Notes under the pieces: generated by a model | The model's database searches: none | What the model was told of the DNA's origin: nothing | The model's input: only the letters and a program-made list of their open reading frames with translations | Part shown: in pieces, positions 53,958-61,833 of the stretch | Layout of the letters: each line of letters begins with the position of its first letter | How positions within the stretch are numbered: position 1 is the stretch's first letter | Assembly: GCA_016223165.1 (NCBI GenBank) | Contig: JACRPO010000021.1 | Coordinates: forward strand, 182,286 to 246,285 | Reading direction: 5' to 3' | DNA length: 64,000 bases | From: Burkholderiales bacterium | Lineage (GTDB): Bacteria > Pseudomonadota > Gammaproteobacteria > Burkholderiales > Burkholderiaceae_C | Made by a program: the position numbers and the translations under genes

Positions 53958-56444
53958 ATGATCTCCACGCTGCGGCGGCAAGCCCGCCTCGCGCTGCGCC
54001 TCGTCGCCACCGGCCTCATGGCCTGGGTCTGCACAGGCGTGGCCGCGCAATCGGCCGATGCCAAGCTCTCGCCTGAACTGCGCCAGGAGCCGCGCAGCCA
54101 GCCGGCCGAGGCGCCCTGGCGGCGCACGGTGAGCGGCCAGGCGCACGTGAAGGTGCTCGTGCTCGCCGCCTCGGGCAGCGACCCCGAACTCAGCTCGCTG
54201 CGCCGCGCCATCGTCGCGCACGGCGGCTCGGTCTACTACAACTACCGCAGCGTGCGCGCGCTGTCGGCGATGCTGCCGGCCTCGGCGCTGCATGCGCTGG
54301 CCTCGCGCGACGATGTGCGCAAAGTGGTGCCCAACCGCAGCACCGCCCGCCAGACGGTGAGCCCGGACGCGAGCCTGGTGCAGGCGACGGTGGGTGCCGG
54401 CGCCGCACTGGCACCGCTGGCGCCGCACGGCAGCGTGTTCGACGGGCGCGGCGTCGGCATCGCCGTGCTCGACTCGGGCATCGATGCCTCGCACCGCGCC
54501 TTTCTCGGTGCCGATGGCCGCAGCCGCGTGCGCGAGCGCGTGGACTTCGTGACGCTCGGCCGTTGCCTGCCCGAAGGCGGCTGGCGCAAGGGCGTGGACC
54601 TCTCGCCCGTCCTGCGCCACCTGCTCGACGGCGCCGGCGCGAGCCTGACGACCTTGCTGCCGGTGCCGCCCGAATGGGCCCGCCACCCGGTGGCCGCGGC
54701 CTGCCTGGCCGCTGTCCGCCAGTCCATGCAAGCGGCCGACCCCTACGGCCACGGCACGCATGTGGCCGGCATCGCCGCCGGCCGCAGCGACGCGATGATC
54801 CAAGGCCCGAACGCCGCCGGCGTGGCCCCGGGCGCCGACCTGTACGACGTGCGCGTCATCGACGAGCGCGGCGTGGGCAACATGGCCGACCTGCTGGCCG
54901 GCATGGATTGGGTCATCCAGCGTGCCCAACGCGGCGAACGCGGTGAACGCAGCGAGCGCGGCGAACACGGCTACCGGGGCACATCCGAGCGCGGCGGCCG
55001 CGCGGCGCCGTTGCGCGTGCTCAACCTCAGTATCGGTGCCGACTCGACCGAGTCGTTCATCGTCGACCCGCTCGCGGTGGCCGCGCGCAGCGCCGGTGCC
55101 GCCGGGCTGGTGGTGGTGGCCGCGGCAGGCAATCACGGCAGGAACGAAGCGGGCCAGACGGTCTACGGCAGCATCGTCTCGCCCGGGCATGACCCGACGG
55201 TGATCACCGTCGGTGCGGCCAATCCCTTCGGCTCGACATCGCGCGCCGACGACCGGGTCACCGGATTCAGCTCGCGCGGACCCACGCGCGGCGCCTGGCA
55301 CTTTGCGAACGGCAAGCCCTGGACCGACAACTTGATCAAGCCCGACCTCGTGGCGCCTGGCAACAAGATCATCGGCCCGATGGCCACCGACATGAGCGGC
55401 ACGGCGGCGGGCTGGAATCTGATCGCTCTCACCTATCCCGAGCTGACCCAGGTGCTCGGCGCCGCGCAGCTGCCGCGCCAGACGCTGATGACGATGTCGG
55501 GCACTTCGGTTGCCGCACCCGCGGTGGCCGGCGCGGCAGCGGTCCTGCTGCAGGTGAATCCCGGGCTGACCCCCGCACTCGTAAAGGCCATCCTGCAGTA
55601 CACGGCCGAGCCGTTGCCCGACGCCGGCCTGCTCGAGCAGGGCACGGGGCAGGTCAACGTCGAGGGAGGGGTGCGCCTGGCACAGGCGCTTCGCACCGAC
55701 ATTGGCGTCGCCCTCGCGAGGGGCCAGCTGAAGGCGGGTGAGCCGCTGCTGGCCGCCGGCCGCACGCTGCCTGCTGCGCGCACGACGCTCGAGGGCCGCA
55801 GCTTCGAGTGGAGCGGCATCGTCTTCGCCGGCGGCAACCGCCTCGTCGGCGGCAGCGCGCTCTTCCAGCAATGGCAGCCGATCTACGAGCCGGGTCTGAC
55901 CTGGGTGCGGCAGTTCGTGACGAGCACCGAACGCGCGCCTTCGGGCCCGCGTCTGCCGGTGCCGGCCGCAGCGACGAGACCTTTCGTCGAAGCCGACGCC
56001 GAGCCCAGGATGCTGTTGACCGCAGGCGTGCGGCTGCTCGACTCGCTCGCGCAGTCGCCTGCCACCGCGAGCCAGGTGCTCGTGGCGCCGGTGCTGCAGC
56101 TGGCGGCCCGCGCGCGGGCCGGCGTCGGCGTTGCGCTCGCAAACGGGCTGCAATGGGCGCCCGGGGGTGCCCTGGTGGCCGACGGACTGGTGTTCAGCCG
56201 CGGCTTCTTCCTCACCGAGGGCTTCTTCCTCACTGAAGGGTTCTTCCTCACCGAAGGCTTCTTCCTCACGGAGGGCTTCTTCCTCACCGAGGGCTTCTTC
56301 CTGACGGAAGGATTCATCCTCACGGAAGGCTTCTTCCTGACCGAGGGCTTCTTCCTCACCGAGGGTTTCTTCCTCACCGAGGGTTTCTTCCTCACCGAGG
56401 CGGCGACGGCGCGGATCGGCGGCACCCTTCGCGGCGAACCTTGA
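53958..56444 (+). CDS. Secreted subtilisin-like protease with GFFLTE repeat tail
   Basis: 828 residues. Signal peptide (ARLALRLVATGLMAWVCTGVAAQ), an I9-like pro-domain (about 55-125, HVKVLVLAASGSDPELSSL ... DVRKVVPNRS), then an S8 domain with Asp172 (GIAVLDSGID), His265 (YGHGTHVAGI), oxyanion Asn (AAAGNHG) and Ser517 (MSGTSVAAPA). An RGERGERSERGE low-complexity insert lies near 325-345. Residues about 600-748 are a domain shared with the second subtilase (GRSFEWSGIVFAGGNRL; WQPIYEPGLTWVRQ; ALANGLQWAPGGALVADG). Residues 749-814 are 11 hexapeptides of GFFLTE (one GFILTE), followed by 14 residues. The start has AAAGGA upstream. Confidence 0.95.
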   Translation: MISTLRRQARLALRLVATGLMAWVCTGVAAQSADAKLSPELRQEPRSQPAEAPWRRTVSGQAHVKVLVLAASGSDPELSSLRRAIVAHGGSVYYNYRSVRALSAMLPASALHALASRDDVRKVVPNRSTARQTVSPDASLVQATVGAGAALAPLAPHGSVFDGRGVGIAVLDSGIDASHRAFLGADGRSRVRERVDFVTLGRCLPEGGWRKGVDLSPVLRHLLDGAGASLTTLLPVPPEWARHPVAAACLAAVRQSMQAADPYGHGTHVAGIAAGRSDAMIQGPNAAGVAPGADLYDVRVIDERGVGNMADLLAGMDWVIQRAQRGERGERSERGEHGYRGTSERGGRAAPLRVLNLSIGADSTESFIVDPLAVAARSAGAAGLVVVAAAGNHGRNEAGQTVYGSIVSPGHDPTVITVGAANPFGSTSRADDRVTGFSSRGPTRGAWHFANGKPWTDNLIKPDLVAPGNKIIGPMATDMSGTAAGWNLIALTYPELTQVLGAAQLPRQTLMTMSGTSVAAPAVAGAAAVLLQVNPGLTPALVKAILQYTAEPLPDAGLLEQGTGQVNVEGGVRLAQALRTDIGVALARGQLKAGEPLLAAGRTLPAARTTLEGRSFEWSGIVFAGGNRLVGGSALFQQWQPIYEPGLTWVRQFVTSTERAPSGPRLPVPAAATRPFVEADAEPRMLLTAGVRLLDSLAQSPATASQVLVAPVLQLAARARAGVGVALANGLQWAPGGALVADGLVFSRGFFLTEGFFLTEGFFLTEGFFLTEGFFLTEGFFLTEGFILTEGFFLTEGFFLTEGFFLTEGFFLTEAATARIGGTLRGEP
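56202..56399 (+). repeat. 11 x 18-bp array coding GFFLTE/GFILTE
   Basis: Eleven perfect 18-bp units without gaps. Units differ mostly at third codon positions (GGC/GGG/GGA/GGT, CTC/CTG, ACC/ACT/ACG, GAG/GAA); the only amino acid change is F to I in unit 7. The pattern points to selection on the peptide sequence. Confidence 0.97.
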
Positions 56445-56491
56445 GCGCAGGCTTGCGAATACCGACGGACCGATGATCTAGGGGGCGCCCG

Positions 56492-56519
56492 TCAAGAACG
56501 TGTAACAACGAAGCGAGAA
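56492..56519 (+). promoter_or_regulatory. Weak sigma-28-like promoter before the first MASE-like GGDEF-EAL gene
   Basis: TCAAGAAC-N12-AGCGAGAA, 46 bp before the start codon, compared with TAAAGTTT-N11-GCCGATAA (about 5 of 8 in the -10). Spacing is one base long. Weak; listed because a similar TCAAG...CGA arrangement also precedes the second paralogue. Confidence 0.2.
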
Positions 56520-56565
56520 TCGCCCCGGTCTCGATCGCCGCTCCGGCGCAGTTGGGGCGGGGACG

Positions 56566-59079
56566 ATGTTTCGCTCGATTGACCGGTTTCGCAAAGCTCA
56601 CCTTTACGACTACCACGCTGGCGCGGTGCGCGCGTGGGTCGCGCTCGTGGCTTGGGGTGCGGCCTGCGTACTCTGGGCGATCGGGTCGCTGGTGGGTCAG
56701 GCCGCCGATGCCGGAGGGTTCGCCGGCAGCTCCCTGGGCCAGGTGCTCGTCGGCCTGGCGCTGGTGGCCCTGGCGGCGATGTTCCCGGTGCTGATTCCGC
56801 GCACCAGCTACTTCATCGCCGTCACCGACATCTTCATCTTCTCGCTGCTGGCCGCAGCCGGCCCGGCCGCGGCGGTGCTCGCTGCCGCACTGGACGGCGC
56901 GATCGGAACGCCGCGCGCGACGCGCAGGCTGGCGCCGCGTCTGTCCAACCCGGCGACGGCCGCGATCGCCATGTTCGTCAGTGGCCACGCGCAAGTCGGC
57001 CTGCAGACGGCGTTGCAGGGGCAGGGTCTCTCGCCGATGGCAGCGACTCTCACTTCGTTGTGCGCGATCGCGCCGCTGTACTTCGCGCTCTCGACGCTGA
57101 TTCCGACCGGGCTGCTCAGCCTCAAGCAGCGCCGCCGGCTCGACTTCGCGCAGTGGTGGCGCGCCTACGCGTGGGTGCTGGCCATCTATCTGCTCTCGGC
57201 GGCCGTCGCCGGCGTCGTGCACGTCAATGCGCAGCAACTGGGGGTGACGGTGTTGATCGTCGGCGCAGTCGTGTGCCTGAGCGTCGTCTCGCTGCTGCGC
57301 TACACGCTCAACCGTGCCGAGTGGGAGCGGCGCGCGCAGGAGGCGCGCATCGCCGGGGCCGAGCGCGAGGCGCGCCTGAACCAGCAGCGGTTCATCGCCG
57401 CCTTCACGCATGCGGCGGCCGGCATGGCCATCGTCGGCCCGGCTGGGCGCCTGATGCAGGTCAACCGCGCCTTGTGCGAGCTGCTCGGTGCGTCCGAGGA
57501 CGAGTTGCTCGGCAAGGCCTTCGCAACCCACCTGCACGCCGGCGACGCCGAGCTCTTCGAGCGCCAGACGGCCGACGTGCTGCGCCACCGCGAGCGTTCG
57601 TTCAGCATCGAGCTGCGCCTGCTCACCCGCAGCGGCCACGACAGGAATGGCGACATCTGGGCCTCGCTGCACTGCAGCCACTTCGACGACCCGGGCGAAA
57701 CCGGCACCTGCCTCATCTACCAGCTGCACGACATCAGCTCGCGCCGGCTGGCCGAGAGCCGGCTGCAGCACATCGCCTTCCACGACGGGCTCACCGACCT
57801 CGCCAACCGCCACTTCTTCGAACAGCGCCTCGCGGTCGCGGTGGAGCGCTGCCGCCGCGAGGCGGAACGGCCGTTCGCCGTGATATTCCTCGACCTCGAC
57901 CGCTTCAAGCTCGTCAACGACAGCCTCGGCCACGTGGCCGGCAACCACCTGCTGCGCGAGGTGGCGCGGCGGCTCGTCGATGCCCTGCCGCCCGACGACC
58001 TGGTGGCGCGCCTGGGGGGCGACGAGTTCGCCGTGCTGCTCGAAGGACCGGGCGCGCCGGCGCAGGGGCGCGAGCGTGCGCATCGCCTGCTCGCGGCGCT
58101 CGGCCAGCCGCTGGTGATGCACGGCACCGAGGTGCTGCCGGCGGCGAGCTTCGGCATCACCTTCAGCGGCGACGGCCCGCGCAGCGTCGACGAGGTGCTG
58201 CGCGACGCCGAGCTGGCGATGTACGCGGCCAAGGACAGCGGGCGCGGGCGCGTGCTCGCCTTCGACAGCACGATGCATGATCGCATCGCCGACAAGCTGG
58301 CGCTGGAGGCCGACCTGCGCCGCGCCATCGGCGCCGGCCAGCTGACGGTGATGTTCCAGCCCATCTACGACCTCGAGCCCTACCGGCTCTACGGCTTCGA
58401 GGCGCTGGCGCGCTGGGTGCACCCCGAGCGCGGTGCCATCAGCCCCTCGGTCTTCGTCACGCTGGCCGAGGAGTCGGGCCACATCGAGGCGCTCAGCGCC
58501 TGGGTCGTCGAACACGCGGTGCAGCAGCTGGCGGCCTGGCAGCGCAGCGAGCCGCGCTTCCGCGGCCTGTGCATGCACGTCAACATCTCCGGGCGCGACC
58601 TGCAGCACTCGCGCTTCGTCACGCATGTGCAGCAGGTGCTCGGGCGGCACGGCGTGGCGGCGGCGCAGCTGGCGCTCGAGATCACCGAGACGACGCTGAT
58701 GGGCCAGCTCGACATGGCGCTGGCGGCGATGCACCGGCTGCGCGAGGCGGGCGTGCGCTTCTCGATCGACGACTTCGGCACCGGCTATTCGTCGCTGGCC
58801 TACCTGGGCACGCTGCCGATCGACAGCCTGAAGATCGACCGCAGCTTCGTCATGCACATGGAGACGAAGCCGCAGAACGTGGAGATCGTGCGTGCGGTGA
58901 TGAACCTCGGCAGCTCGCTCGGCAAGCGCGTCGTCGCCGAGGGCATCGAGACGGCGGCGCAGCTGGCGCAGCTGCGAGCGCTCGGCGTGCCCTCGGGCCA
59001 GGGCTTCCTGCTCTCGCCGCCGCTGCGCGCCGACCAGGTGCCGGCGGCGCTGGTGCAGGCGGCCGTGTTCTGGTCGTGA
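56566..59079 (+). CDS. Membrane PAS-GGDEF-EAL protein paired with the first subtilase
   Basis: 837 residues. Six to seven N-terminal helices (about 22-255; FPVLIPRTSYFIAVTDIFIFSLLAAAGPAAAVL) form an integral-membrane sensor that I cannot assign to a named MASE class. A PAS domain follows (about 270-390, ITTATHAAAGMAIVG-like FIAAFTHAAAGMAIVGPAGRLMQVNRALCELLG), then GGDEF (from 401, RLGGDEFAVLL at about 481) and EAL (EAL at about 611, DDFGTGYSS at 734, VVAEGIE). Both catalytic motifs are intact. It begins 121 bp after the protease and is a close paralogue of the gene at 61834. Confidence 0.95.
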   Translation: MFRSIDRFRKAHLYDYHAGAVRAWVALVAWGAACVLWAIGSLVGQAADAGGFAGSSLGQVLVGLALVALAAMFPVLIPRTSYFIAVTDIFIFSLLAAAGPAAAVLAAALDGAIGTPRATRRLAPRLSNPATAAIAMFVSGHAQVGLQTALQGQGLSPMAATLTSLCAIAPLYFALSTLIPTGLLSLKQRRRLDFAQWWRAYAWVLAIYLLSAAVAGVVHVNAQQLGVTVLIVGAVVCLSVVSLLRYTLNRAEWERRAQEARIAGAEREARLNQQRFIAAFTHAAAGMAIVGPAGRLMQVNRALCELLGASEDELLGKAFATHLHAGDAELFERQTADVLRHRERSFSIELRLLTRSGHDRNGDIWASLHCSHFDDPGETGTCLIYQLHDISSRRLAESRLQHIAFHDGLTDLANRHFFEQRLAVAVERCRREAERPFAVIFLDLDRFKLVNDSLGHVAGNHLLREVARRLVDALPPDDLVARLGGDEFAVLLEGPGAPAQGRERAHRLLAALGQPLVMHGTEVLPAASFGITFSGDGPRSVDEVLRDAELAMYAAKDSGRGRVLAFDSTMHDRIADKLALEADLRRAIGAGQLTVMFQPIYDLEPYRLYGFEALARWVHPERGAISPSVFVTLAEESGHIEALSAWVVEHAVQQLAAWQRSEPRFRGLCMHVNISGRDLQHSRFVTHVQQVLGRHGVAAAQLALEITETTLMGQLDMALAAMHRLREAGVRFSIDDFGTGYSSLAYLGTLPIDSLKIDRSFVMHMETKPQNVEIVRAVMNLGSSLGKRVVAEGIETAAQLAQLRALGVPSGQGFLLSPPLRADQVPAALVQAAVFWS

Positions 59080-59092
59080 TGTCCGCACGTTA

Positions 59093-59107
59093 GCCCGCGC
59101 CGCGGGC
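59093..59107 (+). terminator. Small hairpin after the first paralogue
   Basis: GCCCGC-GCC-GCGGGC, perfect 6-bp stem 13 bp after the stop, without T-run. Weak terminator candidate. Confidence 0.3.
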
Positions 59108-59184
59108 AGGGTCGCGGCGGGCGCCGATCCGCAAAGAAGCGCACGTTCAGCCCCGCTTCTCCGGCTCGAGCCCCGGCGCGGCCC

Positions 59185-59211
59185 TCAAGGTGCATCGCGC
59201 GCCGCCGATGG
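59185..59211 (+). promoter_or_regulatory. Sigma-28-like promoter before the second subtilase
   Basis: TCAAGGTG-N11-GCCGATGG, about 70 bp before the start, compared with the flagellar-class consensus TAAAGTTT-N11-GCCGATAA (5 of 8 and 6 of 8, correct spacing). If real, it would link the protease to the motility/FliA regulon. Confidence 0.35.
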
Positions 59212-59280
59212 CCCGAACGTCGACCCGCCGGTCGACCGGCCACGGGGCCGCCTCCCGGAAACCAAGAGGAAGAAATCCCA

Positions 59281-61698
59281 GTGCGATGCAGTGCAGGCCC
59301 CAACGCGGGCGTCCGGTGGTTGAAGGGTTTGCTGGCCGGCTTGCTGGCCCTCGCGTCGGCAGCCGTGCTGGCCCAGGGCGGCGAGGCCAAGTTGTCGGCC
59401 GAGTTGCGCGCCGCGCTCGCTGGCACGCGCGTCGAGGCACCCTGGTCGCGTGCGCTCGCTTCGGGCGCGCACGTGAAGGTGCTGATCCTTGCCGAGTCGT
59501 CCGACCCGGACCTCGCCGCGCTGCGGCGCGAGATCGTCGCGCGCGGCGGCTCGGTGCACTACAACTACCTGGCCGTGCGGGCCTTGTCGGCCATGGTGCC
59601 GGTGCGCGCCCTGGAGCCGTTGGCGCGCCGCACCGACGTGCGCAAGATCGTGCCCAACCGCAGCACCGCGCGCCAGGGCAGCGCGAGCCTGGTGCAGGCG
59701 ACCGTGGGCGCCGGTGGCGCGCTGCAGCCGCTCGCACCGTACGGCAGCGCCTTCGACGGCCGCGGCGTCGGCATCGCCGTGCTCGACTCGGGCATCGATG
59801 CCGCGCATCGCGCCTTCCTCGGCCCCGATGGCAGGAGCCGCGTGCGTGCGCGCATCGACTTCGTCGCCGCGAGCCGCGCCTTTCCGGACGACGGCTGGCG
59901 CAAGGGCATCGACCTGTCGGCGCTGCTGCGGCCGCTGCTGGGCGGGCTCGGCGCGCTGACCTCGCCGTTGCTGCAGCCGGCGACCGGGCTGCTCGGCCTC
60001 GATGCGGCGGTCACGCAACTCGGCCTCGGCGCGCTCGTCGGCGGCAGCGACGGCAGCCGCAGCCCGGCCTTCGACGCCTACGGCCATGGCACGCACGTGG
60101 CCGGCATGGCCGCCGGCCGCGGCGATGCGCTGATGCCCGGCGTCGAGTCGGCAGGCATCGCGCCCGGCGCCGACCTCTACGACGTGCGCGTGATGGACGA
60201 GCGCGGCATCGGCAACATGGCCGACCTGCTGGCTGGCATCGACTGGGCGATCCAGCGCTCGCGCCAGGGCAACCTGCGCGTGCTCAACCTGAGCGTCGGC
60301 GCCGATTCGAGCGAGTCGTACCTCGTCGATCCGCTGGCGCGTGCGGCGCGCAGCGCGGGCGCCGCCGGCCTGGTGGTCGTCGCCGCCGCCGGCAACTACG
60401 GCGTCGATGCGGCGGGGCGCAAGGTCTACGGGAGCATCGCCTCTCCGGGCCACGACCCTTCGGTGATCACGGTCGGCGCGGCCAATCCGTTCGGCACGCC
60501 GGGCCGTGGCGATGACCTCGTGACGCGCTTCAGCTCGCGTGGGCCGACGCGGGGTGCCTCCACCTTCGCGAGCGGCCGCCGCGTCGCCGACAACCTGGTC
60601 AAGCCCGACCTGGTGGCGCCGGGCAACCGGCTCGTCGGCCCGATGGCGAGCGACGGCAGCGGCCAGCGCAGCGGCTGGAACTTCCTTGCCCGCACCTACC
60701 CCGACCTGGCGCAGGTGCCGGGCGCGACGCAGCTGCCGCGCCAGACGCTGATGCAGATGAGCGGCACGTCGATGGCGGCACCCGTGGTGGCCGGCGCCGC
60801 CGCCGTGCTGCTGCAGGCGAACCCGGGCCTGACGCCGGCGCTGGTGAAGGCCATCCTGCAGTACACGGCCGAGCCGCTGGCCGAAGCCTCGCTGCTCGAG
60901 CAGGGCACGGGCCTCGTCAACCTCGAAGGCGCCGTGCGCCTGGCACAGGTGCTGCGCACCGACATCCGCGGCGCACTGCAGGCGGGCAGGCTGCGCCCGG
61001 GCGACAACCTGCTTGCCCCCGGCCGCACGCTGCCGCTGCCCGCCTCCAGCGTGGCCGGGCGCAGCTTCGCCTGGAGCGGCATGCTGCTCGGCGGCGGCAC
61101 GCACCTGCTGGGCGGCGAAGCGCTCTTCACGCGCTGGCAGCCGATCTACGAGCCGGGCCTCAACTGGGTGCGGCAGTGGACGCTGCGCGCCACGGCGATC
61201 GACGAGCCGCTGCCCTCGCTGTTCGGCTCGACGGGCACGCGCGTGCGCACCGTGGTGGAGGCGCAGGCACCGGCGCAGCCGCTGCTGGGCGCCGGTGTGC
61301 GCTTCCTCGACTCGGTGGCGCAGCAGCCGGGCAGCGGCAGCCAGGCGCTGCTGACGCCGGTGCGCACGCTGGCCGAGCGGGCCCGCGCCGGCCAGGGCGT
61401 GGCGCTCGCCAACGGCCTCTCGTGGCTGCCGGGCGCGGCGCTGTCGGCCGACGGACAGGTGCTGAGCCAGGGCTTCATCCTCACCGAGGGATTCATCCTC
61501 ACGGAGGGATTCATCCTCACCGAGGGCTTCATCCTCACCGAAGGATTCATCCTGACCGAAGGGTTCATCCTCACCGAGGCCTTCATCCTCACCGAGGGAT
61601 TCATCCTGACCGAAGGCTTCATCCTCACCGAGGCCTTCATCCTCACCGAGGCGGCCGACCCGGCGGCACAGTTCGACCGCGCCCTGGGCGGAGACTGA
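59281..61698 (+). CDS. Secreted subtilisin-like protease with GFILTE repeat tail
   Basis: 805 residues, GTG start with GGAAG 8 nt upstream. Signal peptide (VRWLKGLLAGLLALASAAVLAQG), I9-like pro-domain (HVKVLILAESSDPDL ... KIVPNRSTARQ), S8 domain with Asp169 (GIAVLDSGID), His269 (YGHGTHVAGM), Asn (AAAGNYG) and Ser497 (MSGTSMAAPV). A shared domain (GRSFAWSGMLLGGGTHL; WQPIYEPGLNWVRQ; ALANGLSWLPGAALSADG) leads to residues 731-790, ten hexapeptides of GFILTE with two AFILTE, then 15 residues. It is a full-length paralogue of the protease at 53958, lacks the RGE insert, and carries exactly the hexapeptide of the small peptide. Confidence 0.95.
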   Translation: MRCSAGPNAGVRWLKGLLAGLLALASAAVLAQGGEAKLSAELRAALAGTRVEAPWSRALASGAHVKVLILAESSDPDLAALRREIVARGGSVHYNYLAVRALSAMVPVRALEPLARRTDVRKIVPNRSTARQGSASLVQATVGAGGALQPLAPYGSAFDGRGVGIAVLDSGIDAAHRAFLGPDGRSRVRARIDFVAASRAFPDDGWRKGIDLSALLRPLLGGLGALTSPLLQPATGLLGLDAAVTQLGLGALVGGSDGSRSPAFDAYGHGTHVAGMAAGRGDALMPGVESAGIAPGADLYDVRVMDERGIGNMADLLAGIDWAIQRSRQGNLRVLNLSVGADSSESYLVDPLARAARSAGAAGLVVVAAAGNYGVDAAGRKVYGSIASPGHDPSVITVGAANPFGTPGRGDDLVTRFSSRGPTRGASTFASGRRVADNLVKPDLVAPGNRLVGPMASDGSGQRSGWNFLARTYPDLAQVPGATQLPRQTLMQMSGTSMAAPVVAGAAAVLLQANPGLTPALVKAILQYTAEPLAEASLLEQGTGLVNLEGAVRLAQVLRTDIRGALQAGRLRPGDNLLAPGRTLPLPASSVAGRSFAWSGMLLGGGTHLLGGEALFTRWQPIYEPGLNWVRQWTLRATAIDEPLPSLFGSTGTRVRTVVEAQAPAQPLLGAGVRFLDSVAQQPGSGSQALLTPVRTLAERARAGQGVALANGLSWLPGAALSADGQVLSQGFILTEGFILTEGFILTEGFILTEGFILTEGFILTEAFILTEGFILTEGFILTEAFILTEAADPAAQFDRALGGD
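61471..61650 (+). repeat. 10 x 18-bp array coding GFILTE/AFILTE
   Basis: Ten gapless 18-bp units (61471-61650). Units 7 and 10 have GCC in place of GGN (Gly to Ala). The other differences are synonymous (GGC/GGA/GGG, CTC/CTG, ACC/ACG, GAG/GAA). Confidence 0.97.
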
Positions 61699-61730
61699 GC
61701 GCGAGCCAGGCGCTCGGAGTGTGAGCACAA

Positions 61731-61751
61731 AGCCCGGCACGGGGCCGGGCT
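61731..61751 (+). terminator. Hairpin after the second subtilase
   Basis: A perfect 8-bp stem AGCCCGGC/GCCGGGCT (61731-61738 with 61744-61751), 5-nt loop, followed by CTCTGCCGTT. It lies 33 bp after the protease stop, so the following GGDEF-EAL gene probably has its own promoter. Confidence 0.6.
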
Positions 61752-61833
61752 CTCTGCCGTTGGCGCTCCCGGGGGCATGCCGGCGCGCCGGCGTACCCTC
61801 AAGTTCAGGCGCTGCGCGGTCGATGTGAGAGGC

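Noticed and set aside
56202..56399. CRISPR or mobile-element repeat
   Set aside because: The 18-bp units are contiguous, in frame with a protease gene, and vary synonymously.
55883..56425. Leftward ORF with SVRKKP repeats opposite the GFFLTE array
   Set aside because: It is the antisense translation of the 18-bp array; the sense ORF has the signal peptide, catalytic triad and full protease fold. The same applies to the SVRMKP/SVRMNP repeats opposite 61471-61650.
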